Assembly: GCA_027488975.1 (NCBI GenBank)
Contig: JAIYAQ010000037.1
Coordinates: 1 to 64,000 of the forward strand
Length of the DNA: 64,000 nucleotides
Direction of reading: 5' to 3'
Origin: Cyanobium sp. E1_MAG_00006
Lineage (GTDB): Bacteria; Cyanobacteriota; Cyanobacteriia; PCC-6307; Cyanobiaceae
Shown: piece after piece, positions 51,099-59,556 of the stretch
How positions within the stretch are numbered: position 1 is the stretch's first letter
How the letters are laid out: each line of letters begins with the position of its first letter
Made by a program: the position numbers and the translations under genes
Notes under the pieces: model-generated
Told to the model about the DNA's origin: nothing
The model's database searches: none
Seen by the model: only the letters and a program-made list of their open reading frames with translations

Positions 51099-52490
51099 GT
51101 GAGCAGCAAGCCGCCACCACTGCCGTCAGCGCCACTGCCGTCGCGGCCGCTGACGGCGATGGCCTCCCTGCGCCAGCTGCTCGACAGCCTCAGCCGCGAA
51201 CAGCGCCGCAACCAGGAGCTGCTGGCATCGCTGGGGTTCGCCCTGCGCAGCTTCACCAACCTCGGCCGCTTCCTCGAGCTCGTGCCGCTGGTGACGGCCC
51301 GGCTGGTGGAGGCCGAAGGCGCCGTGCTGGTGGTGTTTCACCCGGATGGGCGCCTCTGGCGCGAGCAGCTGCATGCCGCCCCGCCCGGTGCCAGCGGCGA
51401 ACTACTGCGCCAGCTGGCCAGCCTCAGCGATCAGGAGCTGCTGCAGGCCTCCGGTGATGAGGCGGTGGCGGCGCTGCTGGATCGGTTGGTGCGGCGTCAG
51501 CTGGGAGATCGGCCCCTGTTCGCCACATCGGTGGTGGCCCGCAGCCGGGTGCGCGGCCGTCTGTATCTGTTCGGCGCCCGCAGTGGCCTCAGCTGGAGCG
51601 AGGTCCACCGCGGCCATGCCCAGCTGGTGGCCGACCTCACCGGCGTGGCGATCGAGAGCGAACAGCTGCAGCAGCAGGCCCGTCGCCATGAGCGGGTCGA
51701 TCGACAGCTCTCGATCGGCGCCGAGATTCAGGCCCAGCTGCTGCCCGATCACCCGCCGGTGATTGATGGGGTGGAGCTGGCGGCCCGCTGCCGTCCTGCC
51801 TTTCAGGTGGGCGGCGATTACTACGACTTCATCCCCACCCGGCCCCAGCTGCTGGGGCGCCGTCGCGAGCAGGGCCGCTGGGCTCTGGTGATGGGGGACG
51901 TGATGGGCAAGGGGGTCCCCGCCGGCCTGCTGATGACCCTGCTGCGCGGCATGCTGCGGGCCGAGGTGCTCAGCGGCCATCCGCCCGATCGCATCCTGCA
52001 CGACCTCAACCAGCTGGCACAGGAGGATCTCGCCCACTCGCACCGCTTTGTCACCCTCTTCTATTCCGACTTCGACCCGCGCACCCGCCTGCTGCGCTAT
52101 GCCAACGCAGCCCACAACCCGCCGCTGATCTGGCGGCGCCTGCGCAATGCCGTGGATCGTCTGGATGCCCCTGGTCTGCTGATCGGCCTGCAGGCCGAGG
52201 CTGAGTACGGCTGTGAGCAGATCGTGCTCGATCCCGGCGATGTGCTGCTGTACTACACCGACGGTGTGACCGAGGCGTCTGGCCTCAACGGCGAGCGCTT
52301 CGATGAGCAGCGGCTGGTGCAGGCCCTGCAAACCGCCTGCCGCTCCGGTGTTGGCGCCCAGGGCATCCTCGATCAGCTCTACGCCCGCCTCGATCGCTTC
52401 GTCGGCCCCGATCGCCCGCTTGAGGACGACGCCTCGATGGTGGTGCTGAAGGTGCGTGAGGAGGTCATGCTCCCTTCCCTGCCCGCCTGA
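51099..52490 (+). CDS. PP2C-type serine phosphatase with GAF-like sensor (RsbU/SpoIIE class)
   Basis: The 463 residues have a GAF-like N-terminal region (about 30-200, with FTNLGRFLELVPLVTARLVE and LFATSVVARSRVRGRLYLFG), a short linker helix, and a SpoIIE/PP2C domain: LSIGAEIQAQLLPDHPP, FQVGGDYYDFI with a metal-binding Asp, LVMGDVMGKGVPAGLLM, LRYANAAHNPPLIWRR, LLYYTDGVTEA and DDASMVVLKV. All metal-binding Asp positions look intact. Such phosphatases usually act on an anti-sigma antagonist, but no partner gene is adjacent. GTG start. Confidence 0.9.
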   Translation: MSSKPPPLPSAPLPSRPLTAMASLRQLLDSLSREQRRNQELLASLGFALRSFTNLGRFLELVPLVTARLVEAEGAVLVVFHPDGRLWREQLHAAPPGASGELLRQLASLSDQELLQASGDEAVAALLDRLVRRQLGDRPLFATSVVARSRVRGRLYLFGARSGLSWSEVHRGHAQLVADLTGVAIESEQLQQQARRHERVDRQLSIGAEIQAQLLPDHPPVIDGVELAARCRPAFQVGGDYYDFIPTRPQLLGRRREQGRWALVMGDVMGKGVPAGLLMTLLRGMLRAEVLSGHPPDRILHDLNQLAQEDLAHSHRFVTLFYSDFDPRTRLLRYANAAHNPPLIWRRLRNAVDRLDAPGLLIGLQAEAEYGCEQIVLDPGDVLLYYTDGVTEASGLNGERFDEQRLVQALQTACRSGVGAQGILDQLYARLDRFVGPDRPLEDDASMVVLKVREEVMLPSLPA

Positions 52491-52532
52491 AGCACCGTTT
52501 GCCAAGCTGAGCCCAGCCGTCTGCCCGGGCCC

Positions 52533-53930
52533 GTGGCCGTCGATTCCACCGCCTCCACCTGGAGCCAGCGCTTCGAGCAGGGGCTGCATCCGGCGATCGA
52601 GCGCTTCAACGCCTCGATCGGCTTCGATATCGCCCTGCTGCAGGAGGACCTCGACGGCTCCATCGCCCACGCCCGCATGCTGGCCAGCACCGGTGTGCTC
52701 ACAGCCGAGGAGGCCGAGCAGCTGGTGGGCGGGCTTGAGCAGGTGCGTTCCGAGGCCGCGGCCGGCACCTTCAACCCCGGTCTGGAGGACGAGGACGTGC
52801 ACTTCGCCGTCGAGCGGCGTCTGATCGCCATCCTCGGCCCCTTGGGCAAGAAGCTCCACACCGGCCGCTCCCGCAACGACCAGGTGGGCACGGACCTGCG
52901 CCTGTGGCTGCGCCGCCGCATCGCTGAGATCGACGCGGCCCTGCTGCGATTCGAGCGGGCCCTGCTGGCCCAGGCCGAAGACCATGCCGGCGTGATGATC
53001 CCGGGCTACACCCACCTGCAGCGGGCTCAGCCGATCGCCCTGGCCCACCATCTGCTGGCCTACATCGAGATGGCCGAGCGCGACCGGGCCCGCCTGCGGG
53101 ATCTGCGCCAGCGCGTGAATATCTGCCCGCTCGGTGCCGCTGCCCTGGCCGGCACACCGGTGCCGATCGATCGGCGCCACACCGCCGCCGCCCTGGGCTT
53201 TGACGACGTCTACGCCAACAGCCTCGATGCGGTCAGCGACCGCGACTTCGCCGTGGAGTTCAGCGCCGCCGCCAGCCTGGTGCTGGTGCACCTCAGCCGC
53301 CTCAGTGAGGAGGTGATCCTCTGGGCCAGCGAGGAGTTCCGCTTTGTCAGCCTCAGCGACCGCTGCGCCACCGGCAGCAGCCTGATGCCTCAGAAGAAGA
53401 ACCCCGACGTGCCCGAGCTGGTGCGCGGCAAGTGCGGCCGCGTGTTCGGCCACCTGCAGGGGCTGCTGGTGATGATCAAGGGCTTGCCCCTGGCCTACAA
53501 CAAGGACTTCCAGGAGGACAAGGAAGCCCTGTTCGACACGGTGCGCACGACGCTCGACTGTCTGGAGGCGATGGCGATCCTGTTCGAGGAGGGCCTCACG
53601 TTCAGGCCGGAGCGACTGGAACAGGCGGTCGCGGCCGACTTCTCCAACGCCACCGACGTGGCCGACTACCTGGTGGGCAAGGGGGTGCCGTTCCGCGAGG
53701 CTTACCAGCTGGTGGGCGGTCTGGTGAAGGGCTGTCTGCAGGAGGGGGTACTGCTGCGGGATCTGCCGCTGGAGCGCTGGCAGCAGCTGCATCCCGCTTT
53801 CGAGGCCGACATCCACGAGGCGATCCACCCGCGCCAGGTGGTGTCGGCCCGGCGCAGTGAGGGGGGCACCGGCTTTGAGCAGGTGCAGCTGCAGCTAGAG
53901 CGCGCCCGGACGCGACTGGGCGCCGCCTGA
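52533..53930 (+). CDS. argH: Argininosuccinate lyase
   Basis: Last step of arginine synthesis, splitting argininosuccinate into arginine and fumarate. The 465 residues have [73 protein letters not shown] with the catalytic His, and the superfamily signature [23 protein letters not shown] start. It follows the phosphatase gene by 42 bases on the same strand. Confidence 0.97.
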   Translation: MAVDSTASTWSQRFEQGLHPAIERFNASIGFDIALLQEDLDGSIAHARMLASTGVLTAEEAEQLVGGLEQVRSEAAAGTFNPGLEDEDVHFAVERRLIAILGPLGKKLHTGRSRNDQVGTDLRLWLRRRIAEIDAALLRFERALLAQAEDHAGVMIPGYTHLQRAQPIALAHHLLAYIEMAERDRARLRDLRQRVNICPLGAAALAGTPVPIDRRHTAAALGFDDVYANSLDAVSDRDFAVEFSAAASLVLVHLSRLSEEVILWASEEFRFVSLSDRCATGSSLMPQKKNPDVPELVRGKCGRVFGHLQGLLVMIKGLPLAYNKDFQEDKEALFDTVRTTLDCLEAMAILFEEGLTFRPERLEQAVAADFSNATDVADYLVGKGVPFREAYQLVGGLVKGCLQEGVLLRDLPLERWQQLHPAFEADIHEAIHPRQVVSARRSEGGTGFEQVQLQLERARTRLGAA

Positions 53931-54033
53931 ATCGGGAGTCGTGTGGGTGAAGTTCCGCCGGGAACCTGTCAGGTCGAAATCAGCGGTTTAGGCTCAGTAG
54001 GCTGGACTTCCGCCTGATCGGCCCCTTCGGCCT

Positions 54034-54579
54034 GTGAGCATTTTTGTTGGAAATCTCCCCTTCCGTGCTGAGAAGGAGGATGTTGCTGAGCTGTTCTCGC
54101 CCTTCGGTGATGTGGCGAACTGCTCTTTGCCCCTGGAGCGCGACACCGGCCGCAAACGCGGCTTCGCCTTCGTGGAGATGGCGGATGACGACAGTGAGAA
54201 CCGTGCCATCGCGGCCCTGCAGGGCGCCGAGCTGATGGGCCGCCCGCTGCGCATCAACAAGGCCGAGCCCCGCACCGGCGGTGGCGGTGGTGGCGCCGGT
54301 GGCCCTCGCCGCGGTGGCGGTGGTTACGGCGGCGGCGGTGGCGGCTACTCCGGTGGCGGTGGTGGTTACGGCGGTGGAGGTGGTGGCTACTCCGGTGGTG
54401 GCGGTGCCGCTACCCCTTCCGCTGAGCGTGGCTCCGGAGCCCGTGGCTGGGAAGACCGCAGCTATGGCGGTGGCGGCGGTGGCGACAGCTTTGGCGAGGC
54501 CCGCAGTCGTCGGCGACGCAGCAGCGGGGGTGACAGCGCGGGAGACGCTTACGGCGGTTACAGCGGCGCTGAGGACTGA
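54034..54579 (+). CDS. RRM RNA-binding protein with glycine-rich tail
   Basis: The 181 residues carry one RNA recognition motif (about 1-78): RNP2 IFVGNL, RNP1 RKRGFAFVEM and LMGRPLRINKAEPR. The tail is Gly/Tyr-rich (GGGGYGGGGGGYSGGGG) with a 14-residue repeat and a later Arg patch SRRRRSS. Cyanobacterial RBPs of this type are cold-induced or mRNA-localising. GTG start; a 5-base hairpin GTTCC/GGAAC lies in the leader near 53953. Confidence 0.93.
   Translation: MSIFVGNLPFRAEKEDVAELFSPFGDVANCSLPLERDTGRKRGFAFVEMADDDSENRAIAALQGAELMGRPLRINKAEPRTGGGGGGAGGPRRGGGGYGGGGGGYSGGGGGYGGGGGGYSGGGGAATPSAERGSGARGWEDRSYGGGGGGDSFGEARSRRRRSSGGDSAGDAYGGYSGAED
54319..54402 (+). repeat. 42-base tandem repeat encoding the glycine-rich tail
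   Basis: Two imperfect copies of a 42-base unit encode GYGGGGGGYSGGGG in the RNA-binding protein tail. The TTAC marks in each copy are 42 bases apart (54324 and 54366). Slippage here would change tail length in frame. Confidence 0.7.
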
Positions 54580-54647
54580 CGGCTGAGTGCGGACCGCTGC
54601 GGACCGCTGTTGAGGGACTGCGTGGGGCGCTGGCTCATGCTGGTGCC

Positions 54648-55724
54648 TCAGAGTCCCCGCTCCTCCAGTTGCTGCGCAGCCCGCTCAAGGATCTCCGGAC
54701 CGGCACTGCGCGCGCCGGCCGCCTGGCCGAGATCGCGCCGCCAGTGGCGGGCGCCGCTGACCCCTTCCACCACCTGCACCAGGTGGCGGGCGATCGCCCA
54801 GAGGCGTCCGCCATCACGGCACCAGCGCTCGGCGTAGGGGATGAGGCCTCGCACAATCGTTGAAGCGGTGGCGAGTGGCTGGTTGTCGTCGCCGAACAGT
54901 TCCCTGTCCACCTCAGCCCAGCGCAGGGGATGGTCGTAGACGGCGCGGCCCACCATCACGCCATCGATCAGGGTCAGCTGCTGCCGGCAGGCGTCCAGAT
55001 CCTGCAGGCCGCCGTTCAGTTCGATGGTGAGCTGCGGTCGATCCCGCTTGAGCTGCTGCACCAGCTCGTGGCGCAGGGGAGGAATGGTGCGATTTTGCTT
55101 TGGATCGAGTCCCTCCAGCCAGGCCTTGCGCGCATGCACGCTGAAGCGGCGGGCGCCGGCATCGGCCAGGGTGTCCACGAAGGCCAGCAGCTCGGCGTAG
55201 GAGTCGCGCTCGTCGATGCCGATGCGGTGCTTCACCGTCACCGGCAGGGGGCTGGCCTCCGCCATGGCGGCGATGCAGCGGGCCACCACCGCCGGCTCCG
55301 CCATCAGGCAGGCGCCGAAGCGCCCCTTCTGCACCTTCTCACTGGGGCAGCCCACGTTGAGGTTCACTTCGTCGTAACCGCGATCCGCCGCGATCCGCGT
55401 GGCCTCCGCCAGCAGCCCCGGGTCGTCACCCCCCAGCTGCAGGGCCACGGGATGCTCGATCGGGTCGAAGCCGATCAGCCGCTCGAGCCGTTGCTGAGCC
55501 CGTTGATCGCCGCCCGCGCCGGCCAGCCGGCAGTGGTGCAAGGCCTGGGCCACCACCATCTCGCTGTAGAGCAGGCTGCGGCGGCTGATCTGGCGGAACA
55601 GCACCCGGAAGTGCCGATCGGTGTAATCCAGCATCGGCGCCACACTGAAGCGGTGGGCTCCTGCCGGAGCGGCCGCGGCCGGCTTGGCCGGGGTGGCAGG
55701 GTTCTGGGGCTGGATGGCGACCAT
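54648..55724 (-). CDS. dusA: tRNA-dihydrouridine(20/20a) synthase
   Basis: Flavoenzyme reducing uridines in the tRNA D-loop. The 358 residues have FSVAPMLDYTDRHFRVLFRQ, LQLGGDDPGLLAEATRIA, VNLNVGCPSEKVQKGRFGAC with the catalytic Cys, TVKHRIGIDERDSY, FSVHARKAWLEGLDPKQNR and DGVMVGRAVYDHPL, which place it in the DusA branch. A Pro/Ala-rich leader of about 22 residues precedes the core. Convergent with the RNA-binding protein gene. Confidence 0.94.
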   Translation of the reverse strand: MVAIQPQNPATPAKPAAAAPAGAHRFSVAPMLDYTDRHFRVLFRQISRRSLLYSEMVVAQALHHCRLAGAGGDQRAQQRLERLIGFDPIEHPVALQLGGDDPGLLAEATRIAADRGYDEVNLNVGCPSEKVQKGRFGACLMAEPAVVARCIAAMAEASPLPVTVKHRIGIDERDSYAELLAFVDTLADAGARRFSVHARKAWLEGLDPKQNRTIPPLRHELVQQLKRDRPQLTIELNGGLQDLDACRQQLTLIDGVMVGRAVYDHPLRWAEVDRELFGDDNQPLATASTIVRGLIPYAERWCRDGGRLWAIARHLVQVVEGVSGARHWRRDLGQAAGARSAGPEILERAAQQLEERGL

Positions 55725-55821
55725 CCCCCCATGCTGCCCTCTGCTCCGCCGGCGCCGGTTCTTGCCGCTGCTGTTGCCTCGCTGTGCTCACCTCGTCGCC
55801 TCTCCACTGCTGCGGTTGTTG

Positions 55822-57129
55822 ATGTCCTCGTCCACCCCGTTCTGGAATCTGGTGGTGGCTGGCGGTGGTCCGGCCGGGTTCATGGCGGCGATCACCGCTG
55901 CTGAAGCCGGCCTGGATCGGGTTCTGCTGCTGGAGAGCACTCCTGAGCCCCTCGGCAAGGTGCGGATCAGCGGTGGTGGCCGCTGCAACGTGACCCACGC
56001 CTGCTGGGATCCGCGTGAGCTGGTGGGCCATTACCCCCGCGGTGGGCGGGCCCTGCGCGGACCGTTCAGTCGCTTCGCCAGCGGGGATGCGGTCGCCTGG
56101 TTCGACGAGCGCGGCCTGGAGCTGGTGGAGGAAGCCGATGGACGCCTGTTTCCGCGCAGCAACCGCTCCAGCTCCGTGATCCAGACCCTGCGGGAGGCTG
56201 CAGGCAGGGCCGGTGTGGTGGTGCAGACGCACACGGCCTTGCAGCGGGCGGAGGCGCTGCCCGCCGGTGGATTCGCCCTGGCACTCCGGTGCGGCGACGA
56301 TGCGCCATCCCTGCAGTGTCAGCGTTTGGTGCTGGCCACCGGCAGCCACCCCAGCGGTCGGCGCCTGGCTCAGGCGCTGGGCCACGGCCTCGTGCCGCCG
56401 GTGCCCTCCCTGTTCACCCTGGCCTTTCGGCCCAACCCCCTGCTGGTGCTGGCGGGGGTCAGTCAGGATCCGGTGGGTTTGGACCTGGAGCTGGAGGATC
56501 CCCTGCCCGGGTCAGCCGGGCGTGCTGCGCACACGGCAGGCCTGCCGCGCCGCTTCCGGCAGCAGGGGCCGGTGCTGATCACCCACTGGGGCCTGAGCGG
56601 TCCGGCCACCCTGCGGCTCACGGCCTTCGCGGCGCGGGCGCTGCACCACGGCGGCTATCACGCAACCCTGCGGCTCGACTGGAGTGGCGGTCGCTCCCAG
56701 GCCGAGCTGGAGCAGTTGTTCGCCCTCTGCCGGCAGGAGCAGGCCCGCCGCCAGCTCAGCAACGCCCGACCCTGGCCCCAGCTCAGCCGTCGCCTCTGGC
56801 TGCATCTGCTCGATCAGCAGGGCGCCGATCCGGAGCTGCGCTGGGCTGATTGGCCACGACGCCAGGAGCGGGCCCTGATCGCCGCCCTGCGCTCCAGTTG
56901 CTACGCCGTGGCCGGGCGGGGACCCTTCGGCGAGGAGTTCGTCACCGCCGGTGGCGTACCCCTGGGTGAAGTGAACCTGGCCACGATGGAAAGCCGTCAG
57001 GTGGCCGGCCTGCATCTGGTTGGGGAGCTGCTCGATGTCGACGGCGTCACCGGCGGCTTCAACTTCCAGCACTGCTGGACCTCAGGCTGGCTGGCGGGCC
57101 AGGCTGTTGCCGCTGCCCGAGGGCATTGA
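55822..57129 (+). CDS. FAD-dependent oxidoreductase, HI0933/BaiN family
   Basis: The 435 residues from ATG 55822 have the dinucleotide motif LVVAGGGPAGFMAAITAAEA, the family signature ISGGGRCNVTHACWDPREL, LVLATGSHPSGRRLAQALGH, and the C-terminal FAD-contact region ATMESRQVAGLHLVGELLDV through DGVTGGFNFQHCWTSGW. The substrate of this family is not established. The longer ORF start at 55684 overlaps the divergent dusA start and reads as low-complexity sequence. It ends one base before the pilC stop. Confidence 0.9.
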   Translation: MSSSTPFWNLVVAGGGPAGFMAAITAAEAGLDRVLLLESTPEPLGKVRISGGGRCNVTHACWDPRELVGHYPRGGRALRGPFSRFASGDAVAWFDERGLELVEEADGRLFPRSNRSSSVIQTLREAAGRAGVVVQTHTALQRAEALPAGGFALALRCGDDAPSLQCQRLVLATGSHPSGRRLAQALGHGLVPPVPSLFTLAFRPNPLLVLAGVSQDPVGLDLELEDPLPGSAGRAAHTAGLPRRFRQQGPVLITHWGLSGPATLRLTAFAARALHHGGYHATLRLDWSGGRSQAELEQLFALCRQEQARRQLSNARPWPQLSRRLWLHLLDQQGADPELRWADWPRRQERALIAALRSSCYAVAGRGPFGEEFVTAGGVPLGEVNLATMESRQVAGLHLVGELLDVDGVTGGFNFQHCWTSGWLAGQAVAAARGH

Positions 57130-57130
57130 A

Positions 57131-58384
57131 CTATCTGATCTTCTCGAACACCGAGAACATCGGCAGGTACATGGCCACCAGGATGGAGGCCACGATGCCG
57201 CCGCAGATCACGATCATGGCTGGCTCCAGCATGGCCGTCATGATCTTGACGGCGGCCTCCACCTCGTCTTCATAGAAATCAGCCACCTTGGAAAGCATTG
57301 CATCCATCTGGCCGGTTTCTTCGCCGATGGATAACATGCTCATGGCGAGCTCAGGAAATACATCTTTGCGTTGAAGAGCCAGGCTGAGCGGAATCCCTTC
57401 CTGGATATCAAGTCTGGAGTTGAGAATCGCATCGGATATGATGGCATTGCCGGCAATTTCGTGAACGATTTCCAGAGACATCAGGATCGGCACGCCCGCT
57501 CTGGTCAGAGAACTGAAGGTGCGGGAGAACTGCGCTGTTGCGGTTTTGCGCAGCAGATCGCCGAACAGCGGCAGCTTGAGGATGATTCCATCAACACGCC
57601 GTTTGCCAACTGGTGTGGCGTAGAAGCGTGAGAACAGCACAATGCCGCCAATGATGGCCAGAACCAGAAAAAAGGAGAAGGGTGATCGCAGCAGTTCGCT
57701 TAGATCCACCATTGCCTGTGTGAAGGCGGGCAGATCGGCGCCAAGGCTGTCAAAGATTCCTTCAAATGTTGGAATCAGAAAGATGGTCATCGCCAGAAAG
57801 ATGATCACCGCGAGAGACAGCACAGCGATGGGATAGCCCATGGCGCCCTTGATCTGGTTCTGCAACTTGGCATTGCCTTCCAGCAAGGTGGCCAGACGTT
57901 TGAGCGTTTCGTCCAGAACGCCACCGGCTTCACCGGCTTCGATCATGGCGATCATGAGCTTGTCGAACACCTTCGGCCAGCGGCGCATCGATGTTCCGAT
58001 GCCTTCCCCCTGGCTCACTTCTTCGGTGATGGCCTGCAGCGCCCGCTTGAACAGCGGCATCTTCTGCTGCTGGGCCATCAGCGTGAGGCCGCGCACGATC
58101 GGCACGCCGGCATCCACCAGGGCAGCCAGCTTGTTGGCGAACAGCGCCTTCTCCTTGACCCCCGGCTTCGCCTCCAGCAGGCGTGAGAGATCCGCGCTGA
58201 AGAGGCTGTTGGCGCTGCCGGCTTTCTTGGTCTTGCTCGGCTCACCTGTGAAGGCCTGCAGGGAGCTAGGGATGATGCCGCGTTGCCTCAGGCTTCGTCT
58301 GGCACTGCCGAGATCGCTGGCCTGTAGCCGGATGTTCCGATTCTGTCCGGATGCTGTGGTGTAACTGGCAGTGAAGGTCGGCAT
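57131..58384 (-). CDS. pilC: Type IV pilus inner-membrane platform protein PilC
   Basis: Polytopic protein on which the pilus motors act. The 417 residues have the two GspF repeats (LFANKLAALVDAGVPIVRGL with QQQKMPLFKRALQAITEEVS; FSRTFSSLTRAGVPILMSLE with ALQRKDVFPELAMSMLSIGE) and three membrane segments, including YPIAVLSLAVIIFLAMTIFL and PAMIVICGGIVASILVAMYL. The central part is about 50 % GC, well below pilT and pilB. Last gene of the pilB-pilT-pilC run, 19 bases after pilT. Confidence 0.95.
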   Translation of the reverse strand: MPTFTASYTTASGQNRNIRLQASDLGSARRSLRQRGIIPSSLQAFTGEPSKTKKAGSANSLFSADLSRLLEAKPGVKEKALFANKLAALVDAGVPIVRGLTLMAQQQKMPLFKRALQAITEEVSQGEGIGTSMRRWPKVFDKLMIAMIEAGEAGGVLDETLKRLATLLEGNAKLQNQIKGAMGYPIAVLSLAVIIFLAMTIFLIPTFEGIFDSLGADLPAFTQAMVDLSELLRSPFSFFLVLAIIGGIVLFSRFYATPVGKRRVDGIILKLPLFGDLLRKTATAQFSRTFSSLTRAGVPILMSLEIVHEIAGNAIISDAILNSRLDIQEGIPLSLALQRKDVFPELAMSMLSIGEETGQMDAMLSKVADFYEDEVEAAVKIMTAMLEPAMIVICGGIVASILVAMYLPMFSVFEKIR

Positions 58385-58403
58385 CGCGGTTGCTCAGTGC
58401 TGG

Positions 58404-59486
58404 TCAGGAGTCATTTCCATCGAGCAGCCGTCCCAGTTCCTCCGGTTTGCCTGCCTTGGCCATCGCTTCGTTACGGCTCACGTCGCCCTGCTGCACCAGG
58501 TTGGCCAGGGCCCGCTCCAGGGTCTGCATGCCCATCTGGCCGCTCGTCTGGATCTGCGAATACAGCTGGGCGGTCTTGCCCTCGCGGATCAGGTTGGCGA
58601 TGGCCGGCGTGTTGATCATGATCTCCTGGGCCATCACCCGCCCGAACTGGCCGGGGGCCGGGTTGAGGCGCTTGCAGAGGGTCTGCGAGAAGACGCCCAC
58701 CAGCGAGCTGCTCAGCTGCACCCGGATCTGGGTCTGTTGCACAGGCGGGAACACATCCACCACGCGGTCGACCGTCTGAGCGGCGGAGCTGGTGTGCAGC
58801 GTGCCCAGCACCAGGTGGCCCGTCTCCGCCGCGGTGATGGCCAGCTGAATCGTTTCCAGGTCGCGCATCTCCCCCACCAGGATCACGTCCGGGTCTTCGC
58901 GCAGTGCAGCGCGCAGGGCCGCGGAGAAGCTGCGGGTGTCCTCGCCAAGCTGCCGCTGGTGGATCAGGCTTTTCTCGTTGCGGTAGGTGAATTCGATCGG
59001 ATCCTCGATCGTGAGGATGTGCTCCGAGCGGGTCTGGTTGATGTGCTCCAGCAGCGCCGCCAGCGTGGTGGTCTTGCCGGAGCCGGTGGGTCCCGTCACC
59101 AGGATCAGGCCGCGGGGGCGGTGGCTGGTCTCCTCCACCACCGGCGGCAGATCCAGGGCCTTGAGGGTGGGAATCGAGTTGCCAAGGGCCCGCAGGCAGG
59201 CGGCGTAGGTGTTGCGCTGCCGGTAGACGTTGACGCGGAAGCGGGCGACCCCCCTGAGGCCATAGGCGCAGTCGAGTTCCCAGGTCTGCTCCAGCTGTTT
59301 GCGCTGGGCATTGTTGATCATCGAGAAGATCAGCCGGTTGCAGGCGTCCTCGCTGAGTTTGTCCTCGCGCATCGGCCGCAGGCCGCCGCTGAACCGTCCG
59401 TAGGGAGGTTGGCCGGCCGCCAGATGCAGATCACTGCCGCCCTCCTTCACCAGTTCCTCCATCAGGTCCTCGATCTGGAGGTCCAT
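58404..59486 (-). CDS. pilT: Pilus retraction ATPase PilT
   Basis: Hexameric ATPase that retracts type IV pili in twitching and DNA uptake. The 360 residues have LVKEGGSDLHLAAGQPPYGR, Walker [21 protein letters not shown], the Asp box ILTIEDPIEFTYRNEKSLIH, Walker B DVILVGEMRDLETIQ, the His box AAETGHLVLGTLHTSSAAQT and a degenerate AIRNLIRE-like element (TPAIANLIREGKTAQLYSQI). It lies between pilB and pilC. Confidence 0.95.
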   Translation of the reverse strand: MDLQIEDLMEELVKEGGSDLHLAAGQPPYGRFSGGLRPMREDKLSEDACNRLIFSMINNAQRKQLEQTWELDCAYGLRGVARFRVNVYRQRNTYAACLRALGNSIPTLKALDLPPVVEETSHRPRGLILVTGPTGSGKTTTLAALLEHINQTRSEHILTIEDPIEFTYRNEKSLIHQRQLGEDTRSFSAALRAALREDPDVILVGEMRDLETIQLAITAAETGHLVLGTLHTSSAAQTVDRVVDVFPPVQQTQIRVQLSSSLVGVFSQTLCKRLNPAPGQFGRVMAQEIMINTPAIANLIREGKTAQLYSQIQTSGQMGMQTLERALANLVQQGDVSRNEAMAKAGKPEELGRLLDGNDS

Positions 59487-59556
59487 GGTCTGCGTGATCG
59501 TCCAGGCGTCTGTTGAGTCTGCGGCCGCTGGCCCGGCAAAGCAACAGGTTGCGGTT

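Noticed and set aside
51402-53828. 808-residue frame antisense to the phosphatase and argH genes
   Set aside because: Spans two real genes on the other strand and has no recognisable motif.
54591-54612. Tandem GCGGACCGCT duplication after the RNA-binding protein gene
   Set aside because: Two 10-base copies only, no T-tract and no conserved context; too weak to call a terminator or a site.
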